From NCBI GenBank assembly GCA_021811235.1, contig JAJZPG010000020.1, positions 1-49,775 on the forward strand: 49,775 bases of DNA. The letters run 5' to 3'. Numbering within the stretch: position 1 is the first letter of the stretch; every line of letters starts with the position of its first letter. Positions 46,764 to 49,775 of the stretch are shown piece by piece. The notes beneath the pieces are model-generated. The model was not told the origin of the DNA, did no database searches, and saw nothing but the letters and a program-made list of their open reading frames with translations. A program made the position numbers and the translations under genes. This DNA is from Pseudomonadota bacterium (GTDB lineage: Bacteria > Pseudomonadota > Gammaproteobacteria > Burkholderiales > Thiobacillaceae).

Positions 46764-48440
46764 TCAGGGCCAGTTATACGCAATCGCTGCATGCAGACGG
46801 GGTTCGCGTTGCTGCACTTCGGCCGGATTGTCGCGCAGTGCCCACGCCAGCGCCAGACGTGCAATGACGTGTCTTTTCCAGTCCACCGCCAGGCCCAGGC
46901 CGGCGCCGGTGAGGAAATCGTTCTTCGTCACTTCATCGAGGGGCGAGGGGCGATAGGGGAAGGCGCCGCCATGGTCGAGGAACAGGAAGCCGGTCAGCAA
47001 TGGCATGTTCGGATCCCGCGCCGCACCGGCCTGCGGATCCTGCAGCGCGTAACGCAATTCGGCGCTGGCCAGATAGCCGTTGCGGCCGGACAGCAAGCCT
47101 TCCGAATATCCCCGCACGCTGGCGCTTCCGCCGAGCTGGAACTGTTCTGACGACGGCAGGAGATCGGTCGGCGAAAGCTGCAGGCCACCGCGCAACACCA
47201 GTTGGGCGCGGTGTCCAAAACGCCCCAGCCAGGCTGCATTGGCGCGCAGGGCGAAAAAGCTGGCTTCGCCGCCCAGCGTGCGTGCGCCCTGGTTCAGGTT
47301 GATGTCCAGCGTCCATGCCGACGCGTCATTCTGATGCTCGCCCGAGGCCCCCAGGCTGAGGACGAGCAGGTCGAGATCCTGCTGGGTCGCGCCGCCGAAT
47401 TCGCTGACGGTTTCCTTGCTCGAAACGCGTCCATAGGCACTCCACATGCGTTGCGCCTCCACCACCAGGGGGCGGCTCAGACCCACAGTGAAATCCTTCG
47501 ATTTTCCGCTGACGTCGAGCGGGACGAAGGCGCCTTTCACCACCTCGATGCCCCCCTGGCTGTAGGACACATCGAGCTTCACGTCCTCGCGGGTGAGCGG
47601 CACGGAATAGCCCAGGTAATAGCTGTCGCTCCCTTCCGCCGCGATCGCGGAAAACAGCAGGCTGTCGCCCCGGCCCGTCAGCCCCGCCACCCGCGCGGTC
47701 AGGCCCAGTCGATTCTCGCCGACGGTATAGCGGCCGGCATTGTCGGCGAACACCGAGAACTGGTGGCGCGGGGTTTCGGCCGCCTCCAGTTGCACATCGG
47801 TTGTGCCGGCGGTTTTCCCGGGCAGCACGCTGGCGCGCAGTTGCACCTCGTGCAGGCGGTTGAAACGCATCAGGTCGGATTCCAGCCGGGTCACCGACAT
47901 CAGGTCGCCCGAGGCGAGGCTCAGGCGCTGCTGGATGAATTCGGGGCCGATCTGGGTCAGCTGTCCCGTGCGGACTTCGCCTACACGCGCCTCCACCAGT
48001 CGTATCCTGACGATGCCGTCGCGGATTTCCTGCGGGGGCAGGAAGGCGCGGGCGGTGGGCATGTCCTTGTCGATGTAGCGCTTGTTGAGGCTCGCCACTG
48101 CATCGAACAGGTCGTCCAGGCTCAGGGTCCGGCCTTCGTAGGGCGCCAGCACGGCGCGGATTTCCTCGGCGCTCAGGATGGCCGAGGGGTCGAGCTGGAA
48201 TCCCTTGACCGGAATGTTCCTGATCCGGGAGCTGGGTCCTGCCGCCGGAGCGGGCGGCAGGGTGATGTCCGGTTTGACCGGTTGCTGTTTCAGCCGCCGT
48301 TCCTGAAGCAGGCGCTCCAGCTGTTCGCGTTCCAGGCGTTGCACGGCACCGGGCTCATCGGCGGCGTCAATCGCCAGAACAGGGGGACTCAACAGGCATA
48401 AGGCACAGCAGGCCCATGCCAGGGCGGTTCTGGTTATCAA
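46764..48440 (-). CDS. Two-partner secretion outer-membrane transporter (ShlB/FhaC type)
   Basis: About 558-aa TpsB protein: signal peptide (LITRTALAWACCALCLLSPPVLA), POTRA domains (FQLDPSAILSAEEIRAVLAPYEGRTLSLDDLFDAVASLNKRYIDKDMP), and a C-terminal 16-strand barrel ending HAAIAYNWP. It secretes the TpsA protein encoded upstream. Start: a TTG at 48440 with GGAGAAG upstream gives a clean signal peptide; the ATG at 48506 would overlap tpsA and read through a hairpin. Confidence 0.88.
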   Translation of the reverse strand: MITRTALAWACCALCLLSPPVLAIDAADEPGAVQRLEREQLERLLQERRLKQQPVKPDITLPPAPAAGPSSRIRNIPVKGFQLDPSAILSAEEIRAVLAPYEGRTLSLDDLFDAVASLNKRYIDKDMPTARAFLPPQEIRDGIVRIRLVEARVGEVRTGQLTQIGPEFIQQRLSLASGDLMSVTRLESDLMRFNRLHEVQLRASVLPGKTAGTTDVQLEAAETPRHQFSVFADNAGRYTVGENRLGLTARVAGLTGRGDSLLFSAIAAEGSDSYYLGYSVPLTREDVKLDVSYSQGGIEVVKGAFVPLDVSGKSKDFTVGLSRPLVVEAQRMWSAYGRVSSKETVSEFGGATQQDLDLLVLSLGASGEHQNDASAWTLDINLNQGARTLGGEASFFALRANAAWLGRFGHRAQLVLRGGLQLSPTDLLPSSEQFQLGGSASVRGYSEGLLSGRNGYLASAELRYALQDPQAGAARDPNMPLLTGFLFLDHGGAFPYRPSPLDEVTKNDFLTGAGLGLAVDWKRHVIARLALAWALRDNPAEVQQREPRLHAAIAYNWP

Positions 48441-48465
48441 AAAGCTTCTCCAATCCGGGACTGTT

Positions 48466-48490
48466 CCCCGCACCCCATCAGGGTGCGGGG
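48466..48490 (-). other. Hairpin containing the tpsA stop codon
   Basis: Perfect 10-base stem CCCCGCACCC/GGGTGCGGGG with a 5-base loop that holds the TGA of the upstream gene (48478-48480). No U run follows, so it may control translation or stability between tpsA and tpsB. Confidence 0.75.
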
Positions 48491-49775
48491 TTGAGTAGGC
48501 GCGCATCCGCTTCGAGCAAGTGTTCCTCGTCCATCCAATCCGTATTCAGGGTGACCAAACGGCCACGCGACGGCGCGCCGACCGGCAATCCATCCAACGC
48601 GACGAACAGGCGCGGAGGCGCCTGCAGGCTACGCAGGCTCTCGCCGCTTTCGCGATCGGCGTAGCTGGCCGGATTGCCGTATACGATGCGCCGCGGATTC
48701 TGGTTGATGACATAGGCGCCGACATTCGCCACGGTGGGCGTGAGCTCGAGACCGAAATCCCCATCCAGGGTAAAGCCGCGCACGTCCATGCCGGGAGTCG
48801 GATGGCGGTCCAGATGATCGATGCGGGCACTGAAGTACGGCGTAAAGAAGCTGGCGTGGTCGCCGACGTGGCCCAGGTCGACCCGGAGATGGGCGCTGTC
48901 CGTGGTCACCTGGCCGTTGCCCACCACGAAGGTGTGCAGGCGCACGTCGCTGGCGCCCTGGATATCCAGATCGACTTCTTGTGCCAGCGTGCCGTTGAGG
49001 CCGCTGACGCGCAGGTTGGCAGGATGTCCGGACGTCACCGGCTGCATGACCACCGATATCAGTCGGCCTTGCAGCCCCAGTTCGCCGTCCGTGTCCACTT
49101 CCAGGGGCGCGGTGCCGCCGATGGCATCCGGCGCGCTGATGAACACGTCGCCCGTAGTCACCACGTCCGGCCCGGCTTGCGCATTGCCCAGCACGCTGCC
49201 GCTGCCGTCCAGGCCAGCCCGGATCGTGACCGGGCCGCCGGAATGCACGCTGCCGCCGGCGAACGCCACGTCGTCGTCGGCGCCCAGCTGCACGCTGGCG
49301 TCGGCCTGGACCCACCCCACCACGGACATGCTGCCGTCGGCGATGCTCAGGCTGAAGTCGCCGTGGGTGGTGATGTCGCCCAACTGGCCGGAGCCGCCGG
49401 TGCTGTTGAGGTAGACGCCGTTGGGGGCGCTGGCGTCCAGGCGGCCCAGGGCATCCACCGCCACGTCCAGGGCGTTGTCGCCGCCGGGGCGGCCGATGGT
49501 GTCGCCGGCGCTGAGGCTGACGTCGTCACCGCGCACGTCCAGCTCGCGGTCGGCCACCGCCTCGACGATGGAGCCGGGGGCGACGAGGTTGACGCTGCCC
49601 TTGGCGAACACGCTCTCCACGGTCATGTCGCCGGTCTGCTCCTGCACGTACAGGTCGCCGGCGGCGCGGGCGGTGAGCTGGCCGCTGTCCGGCAGTTCCA
49701 CCAGGATGGGCGTGGCGGCGCTGCCGAGGTCGCCGCCGCCCGCCTCCAGGATGGCGCGCGCCGCGGTGACGTGGG
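48478..49775 (-). CDS. Two-partner secretion exoprotein (TpsA), C-terminal part
   Basis: Last 432 codons of a large secreted filamentous haemagglutinin-like protein; the frame is open to the window edge. It is made of short beta-helix-type turns rich in Gly, Asp and Ser (for example DVAVDALGRLDASAPNGVYLNSTGGSGQLGDITTHGDFSLS). The end (NPRRIVYGNPASYADRESGESLRSLQ) resembles the C-termini of such adhesins. The target is not known. It lies directly upstream of its secretion partner. Confidence 0.85.
   Translation of the reverse strand, partial: HVTAARAILEAGGGDLGSAATPILVELPDSGQLTARAAGDLYVQEQTGDMTVESVFAKGSVNLVAPGSIVEAVADRELDVRGDDVSLSAGDTIGRPGGDNALDVAVDALGRLDASAPNGVYLNSTGGSGQLGDITTHGDFSLSIADGSMSVVGWVQADASVQLGADDDVAFAGGSVHSGGPVTIRAGLDGSGSVLGNAQAGPDVVTTGDVFISAPDAIGGTAPLEVDTDGELGLQGRLISVVMQPVTSGHPANLRVSGLNGTLAQEVDLDIQGASDVRLHTFVVGNGQVTTDSAHLRVDLGHVGDHASFFTPYFSARIDHLDRHPTPGMDVRGFTLDGDFGLELTPTVANVGAYVINQNPRRIVYGNPASYADRESGESLRSLQAPPRLFVALDGLPVGAPSRGRLVTLNTDWMDEEHLLEADARLLNPAP

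Overview
The window is a GC-rich stretch of a sulfur-oxidising betaproteobacterium, most likely Thiobacillus or a close relative. Three things point there: a complete reverse-type dissimilatory sulfite reductase operon (dsrABEFHCMKLJOPNR), the betaproteobacterial gene orders hemA-prfA-prmC...grxD and glnA-(DUF4124)-ntrB-ntrC, and many short palindromic repeats of kinds common in such genomes. No rRNA, tRNA, CRISPR array, phage or plasmid backbone was seen.

Layout. 1-7.6 kb: end of a GNAT acetyltransferase, a PhnA/YjdM zinc-ribbon protein, a two-gene minus-strand unit of pyruvate:ferredoxin oxidoreductase (nifJ) plus a dihydroorotate-dehydrogenase-like flavoprotein, and a Kef-type cation/proton antiporter. 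7.6-23.0 kb, all minus strand: dsrA, B, E, F, H, C, M, K, L, J, O, P, N, R, then cysG (siroheme synthesis), a kinase-like protein and a DUF2798 membrane protein. 23.4-27.2 kb, divergent from dsr on the plus strand: a 73-aa unknown protein, a Cas6-like RAMP protein with no CRISPR nearby, a DsrC paralogue with an unusual cysteine pattern, a SseA-type sulfurtransferase, a 206-aa unknown protein and a TauD-type dioxygenase. 27.3-33.9 kb: hemA, prfA, prmC, then an HPr-rel-A cassette (Tat-exported cysteine-rich protein, PqqD-like protein, HprK-related kinase, nucleotidyltransferase), then grxD. 34.0-38.9 kb, minus strand: ntrC, ntrB, a DUF4124 protein and glnA; glnA has a near-consensus sigma-54 promoter and an NtrC site. 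39.1-41.1 kb: rhodanese, aroE, mtgA. 41.2-42.2 kb: a broken IS110-type transposase between two perfect 113-bp inverted repeats. 42.4-46.7 kb: mgtE, msbA, ttcA. 46.8 kb to the end: a minus-strand two-partner secretion pair, TpsB and the C-terminal part of a TpsA exoprotein that runs off the window.

How the genes work together. DsrEFH and DsrC pass persulfide sulfur to DsrAB siroheme sulfite reductase running oxidatively. DsrMKJOP links DsrC redox chemistry to membrane quinones and periplasmic haems, and DsrL is the NAD(P)H-linked electron partner. DsrN and CysG make siroheme amide and siroheme, and DsrR supports expression or Fe-S handling. The divergent sulfurtransferase and DsrC-like gene suggest an accessory sulfur-trafficking unit.

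Most notable points: palindromic repeats inserted in frame at three places in nifJ and at the N-terminus of ttcA; an orphan Cas6-like gene beside dsr; an HPr-rel-A cassette inside the hemA-prfA-prmC-grxD neighbourhood; and RNA hairpins at several dsr gene junctions.
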